In this document: in pieces, positions 27,266 through 35,653 of the stretch
How the letters are laid out: every line of letters starts with the position of its first letter
Numbering within the stretch: the first letter of the stretch is position 1
Position numbers and translations under genes: made by a program
The notes under the pieces: model-generated
The model's database searches: none
Seen by the model: the letters and a program-made list of their open reading frames with translations, nothing else
Told to the model about the DNA's origin: nothing
From: an uncultured Eubacteriales bacterium
Lineage (GTDB): Bacteria; Bacillota; Clostridia; Lachnospirales; Anaerotignaceae
Reading direction: 5' to 3'
Assembly: GCA_934256695.1 (NCBI GenBank)
Contig: CAKQPE010000001.1
Coordinates: 1 to 64,000 of the forward strand
Length of the DNA: 64,000 nucleotides

Positions 27266-27898
27266 TTGCAGGAATTTATAGACATAATCAACCAAAACCT
27301 TCCGTTTATAGCCGCAGGTCTTTCGGCTGTAACGGCTGTTTCGCTGATAGTTGCGGTTATATCTCTTGTTCAGACTTCCAAACTGAAAAAACGACTGAAT
27401 AAGTTTGATGAAATTAATACCGAAGACGAAGAAACAAAAGAACAGCTCGGTAAATTTTATGAAACAGCTAAGGAAATAAATCAAAAATACGATAAGCTTT
27501 CCGAAGCAGTTATGGACGTAAGCAATAATATGGATAAATGTATCCAGAAGGTGGGAATAATAAGATATAACCCATTTGATGAAGCAGGCGGAAATCTCTG
27601 TTTTGCCATAGCACTTCTGGACAGTGAAAATAACGGTATTATTTTAAACGGTATCCACAGCCGTTCAGGCTGTTATACTTATGCAAAACCTGTTGAACTG
27701 GGCGTAAGCGAATATGTTCTCAGTCAGGAGGAATTGCAGGCTCTTAATATGGCGGTTGAAGGTGCTTATTCTACAGAAAACAGACAAGAGACAATTAAAG
27801 AAATAAGAACAAGACTGGAAGAAACCGCTCCGGTAAAAAGAGAAAAAAAGAAAAAAGGCCTTTTCGGAAAAAAACATTCAAAGGTTTCCGAAAATTAA
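27266..27898 (+). CDS. DUF4446-family protein
   Basis: A 210-residue protein with one N-terminal membrane span (IAAGLSAVTAVSLIVAVISLV), a coiled stretch (about residues 45-95) and the DUF4446 core (VGIIRYNPFDEAGGNLCFAIALLDSENNGIILNGIHSRSG). The C-terminus is lysine-rich. DUF4446 genes commonly follow parB in Clostridia, so a link to segregation or sporulation is possible but untested. TTG start with AAGGAAGGA. The role is unknown. Confidence 0.85.
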   Translation: MQEFIDIINQNLPFIAAGLSAVTAVSLIVAVISLVQTSKLKKRLNKFDEINTEDEETKEQLGKFYETAKEINQKYDKLSEAVMDVSNNMDKCIQKVGIIRYNPFDEAGGNLCFAIALLDSENNGIILNGIHSRSGCYTYAKPVELGVSEYVLSQEELQALNMAVEGAYSTENRQETIKEIRTRLEETAPVKREKKKKGLFGKKHSKVSEN

Positions 27899-27902
27899 AA
27901 AG

Positions 27903-27976
27903 CCGGAAATCGGGGGGATTGATTTCCGGACAGAAACATTTCAACCTTGAAACAACGGGTTTCAAAACCGAAATGT
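27903..27976 (+). promoter_or_regulatory. Two structured hairpins in the leader of serS
   Basis: First hairpin: CCGGAAATC (27903-27911) pairs with GATTTCCGG (27921-27929) across a G-rich loop. Second hairpin: ACATTTC (27936-27942) pairs with GAAATGT (27970-27976), then a symmetric AACC/AACC internal loop, then TTGAAAC pairs with GTTTCAA around AACGG. Neither has a T run, so neither is a standard terminator. None of the T-box landmarks is present. Function unknown. Confidence 0.55.
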
Positions 27977-28053
27977 ATGGTATTATTATTGCCGTATATA
28001 TTTTAATTATTCTGTAATTAAAAAATTTTAAATAAAAACGGAGGAGTTATAAA

Positions 28054-29328
28054 ATGTTAGACGTTAAATTATTAAGAACAGATATGGAAAGCGTAAAAAA
28101 AGCTCTCGCAAAAAGAAACAAAGACTATCATCTTGATGATTTTACAGAGATGGATAAGGTAAGACGTGAGCTTATCGGTAAGACAGAAGAACTTAAACAG
28201 AGACAGAATGCCGATTCAAAGGAAATTCCTAAACTTAAAAAAGAAGGTAAAGATACATCAGCTCTTATGGCTGATATGAAGGAACTTTCCGATAAAATCA
28301 AAGAGCTTGACGCTCAGGTTTCAGAGGTTGATGAAAAGCTCAACAAATTCCTTCTTACTATACCTAATACACCATATGAACTCGTTCCTAACGGAAAAGA
28401 CGATACGGAAAACGAAGAATTAAGAAAATGGGGCACACCAAGACAGTTCGATTTCGACTTTAAACCTCATTGGGATTTAGGTGATGATCTCGGTATACTT
28501 GACCCTGCAACAGCAGGCAAAATCACAGGCTCAAGATTTACTGTATATAAAGGTGCAGGTGCAAGACTTGAAAGAGCTATCATTAACTTCATGCTTGACC
28601 TTCATGTTGACAAACAGGGATATACAGAGATTTTCCCTCCTTTCATGGTAAACAGAAAATCAATGACAGGTACAGGTCAGCTTCCTAAATTTGAAGAAGA
28701 TGCTTTCAAAGTAGCAGGTACAGATTACTTCCTTATCCCAACAGCAGAAGTTCCTGTAACAAATATGTACTCAGATATGATTCTTGACGGCAAGGACCTT
28801 ACTATTAAGCATTGTGCTTATACAGCTTGCTTCAGAGCAGAAGCAGGTTCAGCCGGCAGAGATACAAGAGGTATTATCCGTCAGCACCAGTTCAATAAAG
28901 TAGAAATGGTTAAATTCGCAAGACCTGAAAACTCATATGCAGAACTTGAAACACTTACAAACGATGCAGAACAGATTCTCCAGATGCTCGGTCTTCCTTA
29001 CAGAGTAGTAAGACTTTGCGGTGGTGACCTTGGTTTCAGCTCAGCTATGACATACGACATCGAAGTTTGGATGCCAAGCTACAACAGATATGTTGAAATT
29101 TCAAGCTGCTCTAACTTTGAAGATTTCCAGGCAAGAAGAGCTAATATTAAGTTCAAAGACAATATCAAAGATAAAGCAAGATTTGTTCATACACTTAACG
29201 GAAGCGGACTTGCAGCAGGCCGTACAACAGCAGCTATCATGGAAAACTATCAGCAGGCAGACGGCTCAATAATCATTCCTGAGGTTTTAAGACCTTATAT
29301 GGGTGGTATGGAAAAAATTACAAAATAA
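28054..29328 (+). CDS. serS: Seryl-tRNA synthetase
   Basis: A 424-residue class II seryl-tRNA synthetase. Residues 1-105 form the long antiparallel coiled-coil arm that grips the variable arm of tRNA-Ser. Motif 2 is [26 protein letters not shown], and motif 3 is [19 protein letters not shown]. The ATG follows GGAGG. serS follows parB and DUF4446 closely, but two leader hairpins and a 155-bp gap suggest separate control. Confidence 0.97.
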   Translation: MLDVKLLRTDMESVKKALAKRNKDYHLDDFTEMDKVRRELIGKTEELKQRQNADSKEIPKLKKEGKDTSALMADMKELSDKIKELDAQVSEVDEKLNKFLLTIPNTPYELVPNGKDDTENEELRKWGTPRQFDFDFKPHWDLGDDLGILDPATAGKITGSRFTVYKGAGARLERAIINFMLDLHVDKQGYTEIFPPFMVNRKSMTGTGQLPKFEEDAFKVAGTDYFLIPTAEVPVTNMYSDMILDGKDLTIKHCAYTACFRAEAGSAGRDTRGIIRQHQFNKVEMVKFARPENSYAELETLTNDAEQILQMLGLPYRVVRLCGGDLGFSSAMTYDIEVWMPSYNRYVEISSCSNFEDFQARRANIKFKDNIKDKARFVHTLNGSGLAAGRTTAAIMENYQQADGSIIIPEVLRPYMGGMEKITK

Positions 29329-29348
29329 TATTTAGACTAAATGTAATT

Positions 29349-29387
29349 AAATCCTCTGTGAAAGTTTGCTTTTGCAGAGGATTTTTT
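29349..29387 (+). terminator. Terminator after serS
   Basis: AATCCTCTG pairs with CAGAGGATT (9 bp), followed by TTTT. The next gene's GGGAGG site begins four bases further on. Confidence 0.8.
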
Positions 29388-29402
29388 AAACGGGAGGTCA
29401 AT

Positions 29403-29768
29403 TTGAAAAGACTTGATATAATAATAATAGCAGTTGTGCTTTTTGTTGCAGGCGGACTGTATTTCAGTGGTATTTTAAGCCCGGGAGAAAAGGGCGGAGA
29501 GGCTGTTGTATATGTGGATGGAGAAGAAAAAGCACGTTACAGCCTTTCGGAAAATATTACCGATACAATAGAGACAGAAAACGGAACAAATGAAATAGAA
29601 ATTAAAGACGGAAAAGTATCAATGGTTTATGCCGACTGCCGTGACCAGATATGTGTAAACCATGTGCCTATAAATAAAGAGCATGAAAGTATTATATGTC
29701 TCCCACATAAGGTAGTGGTGGAAATAGAAAACGGAGAGGAAAACGATATTGATGTTGTTGCTAAGTAA
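29403..29768 (+). CDS. NusG domain II-containing protein
   Basis: A 121-residue protein with one N-terminal membrane span (IIIIAVVLFVAGGLYFSGIL) and an external NusG-domain-II fold (about residues 35-118) with two cysteines in ADCRDQICVNH and one in ICLPHKVVVE. The TTG at 29403 follows GGGAGG; the upstream in-frame region is the serS terminator. Such proteins sit next to Gx transporters, as here, and are thought to be membrane-tethered accessory proteins. The exact role is not known. Confidence 0.85.
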   Translation: MKRLDIIIIAVVLFVAGGLYFSGILSPGEKGGEAVVYVDGEEKARYSLSENITDTIETENGTNEIEIKDGKVSMVYADCRDQICVNHVPINKEHESIICLPHKVVVEIENGEENDIDVVAK

Positions 29769-29783
29769 AAGGAGCTGATATTT

Positions 29784-30275
29784 TTGGCAAGAAAAACTGC
29801 ATATTACGGTATATTTGCCGCATTGGCAATACTTATGGGGTATGTAGAGGCCGTTATACCGATACCTGTGCCTGTACCGGGAATAAAGCTTGGACTGAGC
29901 AACATAGTAGTTCTTCTTTGTATGTATGTAATGGGCAGAAAAGAAGCGTTTTTTATTTCTGTTGTGAGAGTTTTAATTTCCGCATTGCTTTTTAAAGGCT
30001 TTGTAGGCCTGTGGTATAGTCTGGCAGGAGCGTTTTTAAGCTATTTTGCGATGCTTACTGTATATAAGCTTAATAAAGCAAGTATTATCGGAGTAAGTGT
30101 AACAGGCGGTGTTTTCCATAATATCGGTCAGATAGCAGTTGCCTGTATAATGCTTGGCAGAAACGTAGTGCTGTACCTTGTGCCTATACTTATGGTAAGC
30201 GGTGTTATAACGGGAGTCGTAATAGGTATTGTAGCCAAATACTGTGTAGCCTATGTTGACCGAAAAATGAACTGA
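29784..30275 (+). CDS. Gx transporter family / heptaprenyl diphosphate synthase component I-like membrane protein
   Basis: A 163-residue protein with five to six membrane segments. The hallmark is near the start: IPIPVPVPGIKLGLSNIVVLL, then ALLFKGFVGLWYSLAGAFLSY and GVFHNIGQIAVA. Databases label it Gx transporter or HepS component I, but its fold is like ECF-type substrate-capture proteins; the substrate is unknown. It begins 15 bases after the NusG-II gene, so the two form an operon. TTG start with AAGGAG. Confidence 0.8.
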   Translation: MARKTAYYGIFAALAILMGYVEAVIPIPVPVPGIKLGLSNIVVLLCMYVMGRKEAFFISVVRVLISALLFKGFVGLWYSLAGAFLSYFAMLTVYKLNKASIIGVSVTGGVFHNIGQIAVACIMLGRNVVLYLVPILMVSGVITGVVIGIVAKYCVAYVDRKMN

Positions 30276-30289
30276 AACCATAAAATTTT

Positions 30290-30321
30290 ATGCCATGACA
30301 AATACGTCATGGCATTTTTGT
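30290..30321 (+). terminator. Terminator after the Gx transporter gene
   Basis: ATGCCATGAC pairs with GTCATGGCAT across six bases, followed by TTTTTG; the stem extends by A-T pairs. Confidence 0.85.
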
Positions 30322-30329
30322 ATATAAAT

Positions 30330-30532
30330 TGCCGTTAATAGCCGTCCATAAAAGGGACGGCAAAAAGCCTTTCAAAGTTGATTTTACTCGACAAAATTTG
30401 AAAAAGCAAAAACTTAATAACACAACTTATAATTTTGTTCCGAAAAATGCAATGAAATTGCATTTTACTAAAAGTTTTACTCAATTTTTTTCAAAAAATT
30501 GTGGGGTATTGGGGCAAACCCCCAAGGTCTTT
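30330..30532. repeat. Composite hairpin repeat R6 (left arm missing)
   Basis: It begins with a Type II end (GCCGTTAATAGCCGTCC..GGGACGGC) and continues with the shared core (ACACAACTTATAATTTTGTTCCG), a TGCAAT/ATTGCA hairpin, AAAAGTTTTACTC, an AATTTTTTT/AAAAAATT hairpin and the terminal hairpin TTGGGGCAAACCCCCAA. There is no matching left arm, so it is a half element after a proper terminator. Confidence 0.7.
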
Positions 30533-30603
30533 TTTTGTTTTAGGTATAAATTTACAAAATAGGCTTATATTATTTGTATAAACCAAATTCGGGAGTGGTG
30601 AGT

Positions 30604-30837
30604 ATGAAAAAGATAAGCCGTAATGAAGATGTTTCAGTTTTAATCAAAAATATAGAAGATGTAAAAAAAGAACTGTCCGTTGTAAAAAGCAATTTTAATA
30701 TGGAAACAGACGAATGTCTTATTGACTGTTATATTTATCAGATGGAGGCACTTAATAAAAAGTATCAGTATTTTATCCGTAAGGCAAAACAAATCGGTTT
30801 AAAAGGAGATGATAAATGTTGCAGCCGTCTTTTATGA
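30604..30837 (+). CDS. DUF2508-family protein (YaaL-like)
   Basis: A 77-residue helical protein of the DUF2508 type: IEDVKKELSVVKSNFNMETDECLIDCYIYQMEALNKKYQYFIRKAKQIG matches the family throughout. It overlaps bofA by 22 bases, the usual arrangement in Clostridia and akin to yaaL-bofA of Bacillus. The function is unknown; linkage suggests sporulation or housekeeping near the origin. The ATG at 30604 follows GGGAGTGG. Confidence 0.82.
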   Translation: MKKISRNEDVSVLIKNIEDVKKELSVVKSNFNMETDECLIDCYIYQMEALNKKYQYFIRKAKQIGLKGDDKCCSRLL

Positions 30838-31085
30838 TTTTTTCAATGATTGCTGTGCTTGGTGCAATGCTGCTGCTTGTTGTGCTTTCCGGCCCTATTA
30901 TTTTTCTTTTGCGTTTTTTAATCCGCTCGGTAATAGGTGTGGTTATGCTTTTTGTATGCAATTTTTTGCTTTCGGGTTTTGGAATTTACATAGGCATTAA
31001 TTTTCTTACGGCTTTTTTTGTCGGTTTTCTCGGCTTTCCGGGGCTGTTATCACTTGTTGTTATAAAATGTATACTTGCTGTTTGA
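30816..31085 (+). CDS. bofA: Pro-sigma-K processing inhibitor BofA family protein
   Basis: An 89-residue membrane protein with two to three spans. The C-terminal block IYIGINFLTAFFVGFLGFPGLLSLVVIKCIL is the BofA signature (N-x-x-T-A-x-x-x-G-x-x-G-x-P-G). In Bacillus BofA holds the SpoIVFB protease inactive until the forespore signals, so pro-sigma-K is not cut early. SpoIIID at 40 kb also serves the mother cell. AAAGGAGATGATAA precedes the ATG inside the DUF2508 gene. Confidence 0.87.
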   Translation: MLQPSFMIFSMIAVLGAMLLLVVLSGPIIFLLRFLIRSVIGVVMLFVCNFLLSGFGIYIGINFLTAFFVGFLGFPGLLSLVVIKCILAV

Positions 31086-31154
31086 CATATATTTTTTTAC
31101 AGTGTAATATTTTAACTGTATTGATTTTTTGCATAAGAAAAAAGGATTGATTAT

Positions 31155-32153
31155 ATGGAAAATGCCTTTAATTGTTTAAAAAACAGGCTCTCGGACAGTG
31201 GTTTTCAAACAGGGCCTTTTACGGAAAATACAGCTTGGTACTTTAAAATTATGCCGCCTGTGTTGTATGCGGTCTGTCTTTTGAATAATAATTTAAATGA
31301 AGATACAGAATTAAAAAGTAAAATACTTCTTCAGCTTATAAATGATATTTCAAATTACAAATGCAGTAATGTTGTATGTGTCAATGTTGCCGTTTCGGAT
31401 AATGCAGATGAGCTGTGCCGTATGTATGAAAATAAAAGTGTTGAATATGGTGAAAACATACATAATGTATACTGGATTTTTGATACAAAAAAAGAAAGCA
31501 TATTTGTTCCTAAGGGTCAGCCGAGTAAGCTTAACGGCATAGAAAGATGTTTTGATTTCGGAAAAAAAGGTTTTAATGACATAAAAATTGAAAATAATAA
31601 TATACTTGTTACATATGTATTGATAGCTGTAAATATTGCTGTTTGGGCGTATATATTTTTCGGGAAAAATGATAATATAATAGATATGCTTGCCATAAGC
31701 CGAAATGGACTGATTAAAGGTCAGATTTACCGTCTTATTACGGCAATGTTTGTTCACAGAGATATAAAGCATATATTCTTTAACTGTTTTTCGTTATATA
31801 TTTTCGGCAGAGAAACAGAAAAGATATTAAGCCGAAAAAATTTTGTGTTTTTGTATTTTGTATCCGGAATAATTGCGTCTCTGGCAAGTGCAATTTTTAA
31901 TAACACATTGTCAATAGGTGCTTCCGGAGCGATTTTTGGTATAATAGGTACCCTTGCGGCTGTTGCAAGAGTAAAAATGTATAAGGCACAAATGCTTGAT
32001 TATTTTTCACTTATCCTTTATGCGGCTATAGCCGTTCTTATGGGCTTTGGAGAAACTAATGTAGACAACTATGCACATATAGCAGGTTTTTTAAGTGGAT
32101 TTTTGATTGAAAGCATTTATATTAGTGTAAAATACCGTAAAAAACAGCATTAA
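31155..32153 (+). CDS. Rhomboid-family intramembrane serine protease
   Basis: A 332-residue protein. The first 150 residues form a soluble domain of unknown fold, and the rest a six-span rhomboid core. The catalytic serine is in SIGASGAIFGIIG (GxSG) and the histidine in NYAHIAGFLSGFLIE; HIFFNCFSLYIFGRETE gives the conserved His and Asn of the second span. Such enzymes cut membrane proteins within the bilayer; the targets are unknown. The order bofA-rhomboid may be an operon, although 69 bases separate them. Confidence 0.9.
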   Translation: MENAFNCLKNRLSDSGFQTGPFTENTAWYFKIMPPVLYAVCLLNNNLNEDTELKSKILLQLINDISNYKCSNVVCVNVAVSDNADELCRMYENKSVEYGENIHNVYWIFDTKKESIFVPKGQPSKLNGIERCFDFGKKGFNDIKIENNNILVTYVLIAVNIAVWAYIFFGKNDNIIDMLAISRNGLIKGQIYRLITAMFVHRDIKHIFFNCFSLYIFGRETEKILSRKNFVFLYFVSGIIASLASAIFNNTLSIGASGAIFGIIGTLAAVARVKMYKAQMLDYFSLILYAAIAVLMGFGETNVDNYAHIAGFLSGFLIESIYISVKYRKKQH

Positions 32154-32644
32154 AGTGTGCTGTGTGGGTAAATACGGGAAGTTATCAACAATGCGGCTGT
32201 GGATAAAGTGGATAACTTTTTATGTGGTTTACATAAAATAAAAGTAATTTTTTTACTATTATAATTCGACTATAGAAGAATGCCTTGAATACAAGGATTT
32301 TACAAATGCTTTACATTTGATGTTATATATATTTATAAATTATGTTTACAATAATTTGTTTTAAATTAAAAACAATAAAATGTGGAGAAAATTTTATTGC
32401 CGGCAGACTTATTAATGTGTATTTTGTTGATAAAATAATATTGATAAATATATATACTATATTTTGGAAAAACAGTAGTTATTTATCAATATAATGTGTT
32501 ACAATAAAAATTGTATTATTACTTAGCTTGTGAACAAATAAAAACATATCAACACAATAAATGTGCATATGTTTTTGCTTGTATCATGTATTTGAATTTT
32601 ATATTGACCTATAGTAAATATATTGCTGTTTTGGAGATGATAAA
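32154..32644. other. AT-rich gap with a DnaA-box cluster
   Basis: No gene is seen in this 491 bp. Three DnaA boxes are packed in 34 bases: TTATCAACA (32182-32190), TGTGGATAA (32198-32206, the exact consensus inverted) and AGTGGATAA (32207-32215). A fourth, TGTTGATAA, is at 32425-32433. The rest is extremely AT-rich, with repeated TTGATAAA-like words. It lies 18 kb from oriC and may titrate DnaA, act as a secondary origin element, or control a neighbouring gene. Confidence 0.65.
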
Positions 32645-33199
32645 GTGGATTTATTAAAAGAACTTAAAGATGAATATATAGCAAAATACAGTGACCGAAA
32701 GCTGGTTTTCGGCGAGGGCAGAACAGATGGAGGAATAATGCTTATAGGTGAAGCACCGGGAGGCGAAGAAGAAAAATTAGGCAGACCTTTTGTAGGCAAG
32801 GCAGGTAAAAACCTTGATGAATTTATAAACCTTGCAGGACTTAAAAGAGAAGATTTATATATATCTAATGTAGTTAAGTTCAGACCTACCGGAATAAGCC
32901 AAAAAACAGGAAAGCCAATTAACCGTACACCTAACAGGGAAGAAATAGAGGCCTTTGTTCCCCTTTTAAGAGCAGAAATAAATACATATAAACCAAATCT
33001 TATAGTTACTCTCGGCAATGTTCCACTTAAAGCCGTAACGGGCAACAACAGACTTTTTATAGGTGACTGCCACGGAAAATTAATAGAGCAGGACGGAATG
33101 AGAATTTATCCTTTGTATCATCCGGCATCTGTAATATATAACAGAAGCCTTAAAAACGTTTATGCGGCAGATGTAAAGGAAATCAAAAAATATATCTGA
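32645..33199 (+). CDS. Uracil-DNA glycosylase family 4-like, lacking Fe-S cysteines
   Basis: A 184-residue member of the uracil-DNA glycosylase superfamily, family 4 type. Motif A is IGEAPGGEEEKLGRPFVGKAG and motif B is YPLYHPASVIYN, both as in active enzymes that excise uracil. Family 4 enzymes carry four cysteines for a [4Fe-4S] cluster; here there is only one cysteine (GDCHGK), and the usual VVKCRP and C-x-P positions read VVKFRP and AFVPLL. The cluster must therefore be absent. GTG start after TTGGAGATGATAA. Peptidase E follows nine bases later. Confidence 0.85.
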   Translation: MDLLKELKDEYIAKYSDRKLVFGEGRTDGGIMLIGEAPGGEEEKLGRPFVGKAGKNLDEFINLAGLKREDLYISNVVKFRPTGISQKTGKPINRTPNREEIEAFVPLLRAEINTYKPNLIVTLGNVPLKAVTGNNRLFIGDCHGKLIEQDGMRIYPLYHPASVIYNRSLKNVYAADVKEIKKYI

Positions 33200-33208
33200 G
33201 GTTATCTT

Positions 33209-33931
33209 ATGGGAAAAATTATAGCTGTGGGCGGCGGAGATATAGGTCTTGGAGAAACAAGGAAAATAGATGAGTTTATTGTTTCTCAAAGTAGAAATAA
33301 AAATCCTAAGCTGATTATTGTACCTACAGCCTGCCACAATAATCAGGAATATATATCGGAAATAGAAAAAGTATATTCTTCCTTGGGCTGTAATGTTGAT
33401 GTGCTTTTGGATTTAAATGATGAAAATAAAAAAAGCGGAAAGCTGAAAAATCAGGTTTTATCATCGGATATAATATATGTTTCCGGCGGAGATACAGTTT
33501 ATTTAACAACAGAGCTTAGGAGATATGATGTAGATAAGTATTTCCGTATGGCATATGAAAACGGAACGGTTCTTTCGGGACTGAGTGCCGGTGCTTTGTG
33601 CTGGTTTAAATATGGGCATTATGAGCCTGACAGAACAATAAACTGTGACGGCTGGTGGGATTATTCAAGACCATATGGATTTAATTTTATAAATGCAGTC
33701 TGCTGTGTTCATTATAATTTGCAGGACAGAAAAAGTTTTGATAATGCTATGAAAAACAGTAAAGAAACAGGCATTGCCTTGGATAACAATACCGCTTTGG
33801 CGTATATTGACGGAAAGTTCTCTGTCATCAAGTCCGATGAAAATGCCGAGGTATTCGTGTTTTGCAACAGAGAAAAAAATATGTGGGGTTTCACCCCACA
33901 CCCCGACAATTTTTTGAAAAAAATTGAGTAA
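33209..33931 (+). CDS. Peptidase E-like (S51) protein with a repeat-encoded C-terminus
   Basis: A 240-residue S51-family protein; the best-known member cleaves Asp-X dipeptides. The nucleophile is in GTVLSGLSAGALCW, preceded by YVSGGDTVYL. The last 16 residues (MWGFTPHPDNFLKKIE) and the stop codon are encoded by the left arm of repeat R7, so the original end of the gene was probably replaced. Whether this tail affects folding is unknown. It is in one operon with the glycosylase gene. Confidence 0.85.
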   Translation: MGKIIAVGGGDIGLGETRKIDEFIVSQSRNKNPKLIIVPTACHNNQEYISEIEKVYSSLGCNVDVLLDLNDENKKSGKLKNQVLSSDIIYVSGGDTVYLTTELRRYDVDKYFRMAYENGTVLSGLSAGALCWFKYGHYEPDRTINCDGWWDYSRPYGFNFINAVCCVHYNLQDRKSFDNAMKNSKETGIALDNNTALAYIDGKFSVIKSDENAEVFVFCNREKNMWGFTPHPDNFLKKIE

Positions 33932-34060
33932 AACTTTTAATAAAAAGCAATTTAAAACAGTTTGTTTTAAATTGCTTTTTTAGTTTTTTAGAATAACATA
34001 TAAATTACCGTTAGTAATCCATTCTTTACATAGGGGTTGGGGCAATGCGCCAATGTCTTA
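33881..34060. repeat. Composite hairpin repeat R7, overlapping the peptidase E gene
   Basis: Left arm: GTGGGGTTTCACCCCAC, CAATTTTTT/AAAAAATTG hairpin, AGTAAAACTTTT, then AAAAAGCAATTTAAAAC/GTTTTAAATTGCTTTTT (33943-33981), which also serves as terminator. The right end is a worn terminal hairpin (GGGGTTGGGGCAATGCGCC). It separates convergent genes and reads through the end of the peptidase E frame. Confidence 0.7.
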
Positions 34061-34963
34061 TATCTTTTCATACTTTGCCTTCATAAAATCTATAAACTGT
34101 CTGCTTATTTCCGGCAGTTCTTTTTTCGGATAAACCATAACGGTGTTTCGTATTATAGGTTTATCTATTTTTATGGCTATAAGCTCCGGTGTGCTGTCGG
34201 CAACCTTTTTGGAAAGAAATGTAACACCGTAGTTTTCCTTTACCAGTCCCACAACCGTATCTACTTGGTTTGATTCAAAGCATATAGGCGGTTTTATGCC
34301 GAAATGCTCAAATGATTTTCGTACTACCTTGTTCATGCTGTATTCGTTTCCCAGTATAACTATTTTTTCTTTTTCAAGGTCACTCCAGGATACTATCTTT
34401 CTGTCGGCTAAATGGTGATTGCGGTGTACTATCAGACGGTATTCATCTTTTACAAGAGTTATAAGACCGTAGTCGAGAAGATTGTAGTCCGATATGTTTG
34501 TATCATTGCTGAACGGATAAAAAAGATGTGCTATTATGGCAATGTCTATTGTTTTGCTTTTAAGCATATCCATTATACGCAGTGTACTGGCTTCGTTCAG
34601 ATTAAGCCTTGCCTTTGGCGTTATTTCAAGAAAGTCTGTTATATCCTTTAATACACCTACCTTGCTTATATGCTCCACAGAGCCTATCCTAAGCTCTGTA
34701 TCCGACGAAAACTTTTTCATTGTTTCCTTTATATATGTCATTTCTTCTGTCATTTTTAAAGCATGGGGAAGAAAAGCCTGTCCGGCTTCCGTAAGGCTGA
34801 TACTGCGTGTGGTACGGCAGAAAAGTTTTACGCCGAGGCTTTTTTCCAGTTTCATAATATGTTTTGAAAATGATGACTGTGTTATAAATATGTTTTCCGC
34901 CGCTTCCGTAAAGTTATGGTACTTTACCGCCGAAAGAAAACACTCTATTTCAAATGTATCCAT
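34058..34963 (-). CDS. LysR-family transcriptional regulator
   Basis: A 301-residue LysR-type regulator. The winged helix is at residues 1-60 (MDTFEIECFLSAVKYHNFTEAAENIFITQSSFSKHIMKLEKSLGVKLFCRTTRSISLTEAG shows the family pattern), and the rest is the periplasmic-binding-like ligand domain. It is divergent from the TRAP transporter operon and probably activates it through the palindrome at 35520-35544. GGAG precedes the ATG; repeat R8 begins immediately upstream, so its promoter must lie in or beyond R8. Confidence 0.9.
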   Translation of the reverse strand: MDTFEIECFLSAVKYHNFTEAAENIFITQSSFSKHIMKLEKSLGVKLFCRTTRSISLTEAGQAFLPHALKMTEEMTYIKETMKKFSSDTELRIGSVEHISKVGVLKDITDFLEITPKARLNLNEASTLRIMDMLKSKTIDIAIIAHLFYPFSNDTNISDYNLLDYGLITLVKDEYRLIVHRNHHLADRKIVSWSDLEKEKIVILGNEYSMNKVVRKSFEHFGIKPPICFESNQVDTVVGLVKENYGVTFLSKKVADSTPELIAIKIDKPIIRNTVMVYPKKELPEISRQFIDFMKAKYEKI

Positions 34964-34972
34964 TTTTTCTCC

Positions 34973-35450
34973 TAAAAATAAAAATTTATCGAACTGAAAG
35001 ACCTTGGGGTTTCACCCCAAACCTTGAAAATTTTTTGAAAAAAATTTAGTAAAACTTTTGGTAAAATGCAATTTCATTGCATTTTCGAGAGAAAATTATA
35101 AGTTATGTTATTAAGATTTGATTTTCTAAAACTTTATCGAATAAAATCTCTCTTGCATTGATTTTAAAACGTAAATTCTGTATCTGTTGCCGTAAACATT
35201 GCATAGCCTATTTCCGGAGGCACATGGAATGTGCGGTCTTAAAGAGATTTTTGAAGGTGCAGGGAACTTTTTTAAAAAAGTTCCTGCAAACATCACTTTT
35301 CCATTTGGGAAAAATTAAATTTAATCCGTTTTATTAAAGCTTTGCTTAAAGGATTTACCCCTCATCTGCTTCCGCCTACGGCTTCAGCACCTTCTCCACA
35401 AGGGAGAAGGCTTTAAACCATTCCATGCCACATTCCATCTCAAAGACGGC
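34973..35450. repeat. Composite hairpin repeat R8 (long form)
   Basis: Starts with the AT-rich outer end (AAATAAAAATTTATCGAAC), then GGGGTTTCACCCC, an AATTTTTTG/AAAAAAATT hairpin, AGTAAAACTTTTGG and a TGCAAT/ATTGCA hairpin. A core of about 250 bp shared with R9 and R12 follows, including TTGCCGTAAACATTGCATAG, CACATGGAATGTGCGGTC and the hairpin GGAACTTTTTT/AAAAAAGTTCC. A Type II end (CCCCTCATC, CTTCTCC..GGAGAAGG) closes it at about 35450. The right arm is missing. It fills most of the gap between the LysR gene and the TRAP operon. Confidence 0.75.
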
Positions 35451-35519
35451 TAAAAATTCGGCAAATTCATACATAATCCACGATATTTATTATATCTCCC
35501 CAAGCAAGGCATTTCAATA

Positions 35520-35569
35520 TATATATTCCATTTTGGAATATATAATTGGAAAAAATAGAATTGTATAAT
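35520..35569 (+). promoter_or_regulatory. LysR-type operator and TRAP operon promoter
   Basis: A 25-bp palindrome (35520-35544) centred on TTCCATTTTGGAA fits the T-N11-A rule of LysR sites. TATAAT stands at 35564-35569 with no recognisable -35 ahead, and the palindrome is centred about 44 bases before the expected start. That geometry suits an activator-dependent promoter controlled by the divergent LysR protein; this is inference. Confidence 0.6.
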
Positions 35570-35610
35570 GAAAAAAATCATGTTAGGATTTAACAAGATT
35601 TTTATTTATA

Positions 35611-35628
35611 TCTCACTTTAAAGTGAGA
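35611..35628 (+). promoter_or_regulatory. Perfect palindrome in the TRAP operon leader
   Basis: TCTCACTTTAAAGTGAGA, 18 bp, perfect, just before the GGGGAGAG site of the first gene. It could be a second operator or, in RNA, a hairpin near the ribosome site. Confidence 0.5.
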
Positions 35629-35653
35629 AAATATTTTGAATGGGGAGAGAAAA

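Noticed and set aside
27899..28053. T-box riboswitch upstream of serS
   Set aside because: The T-box sequence, the specifier loop pattern and a terminator are all missing; only two plain hairpins are present.
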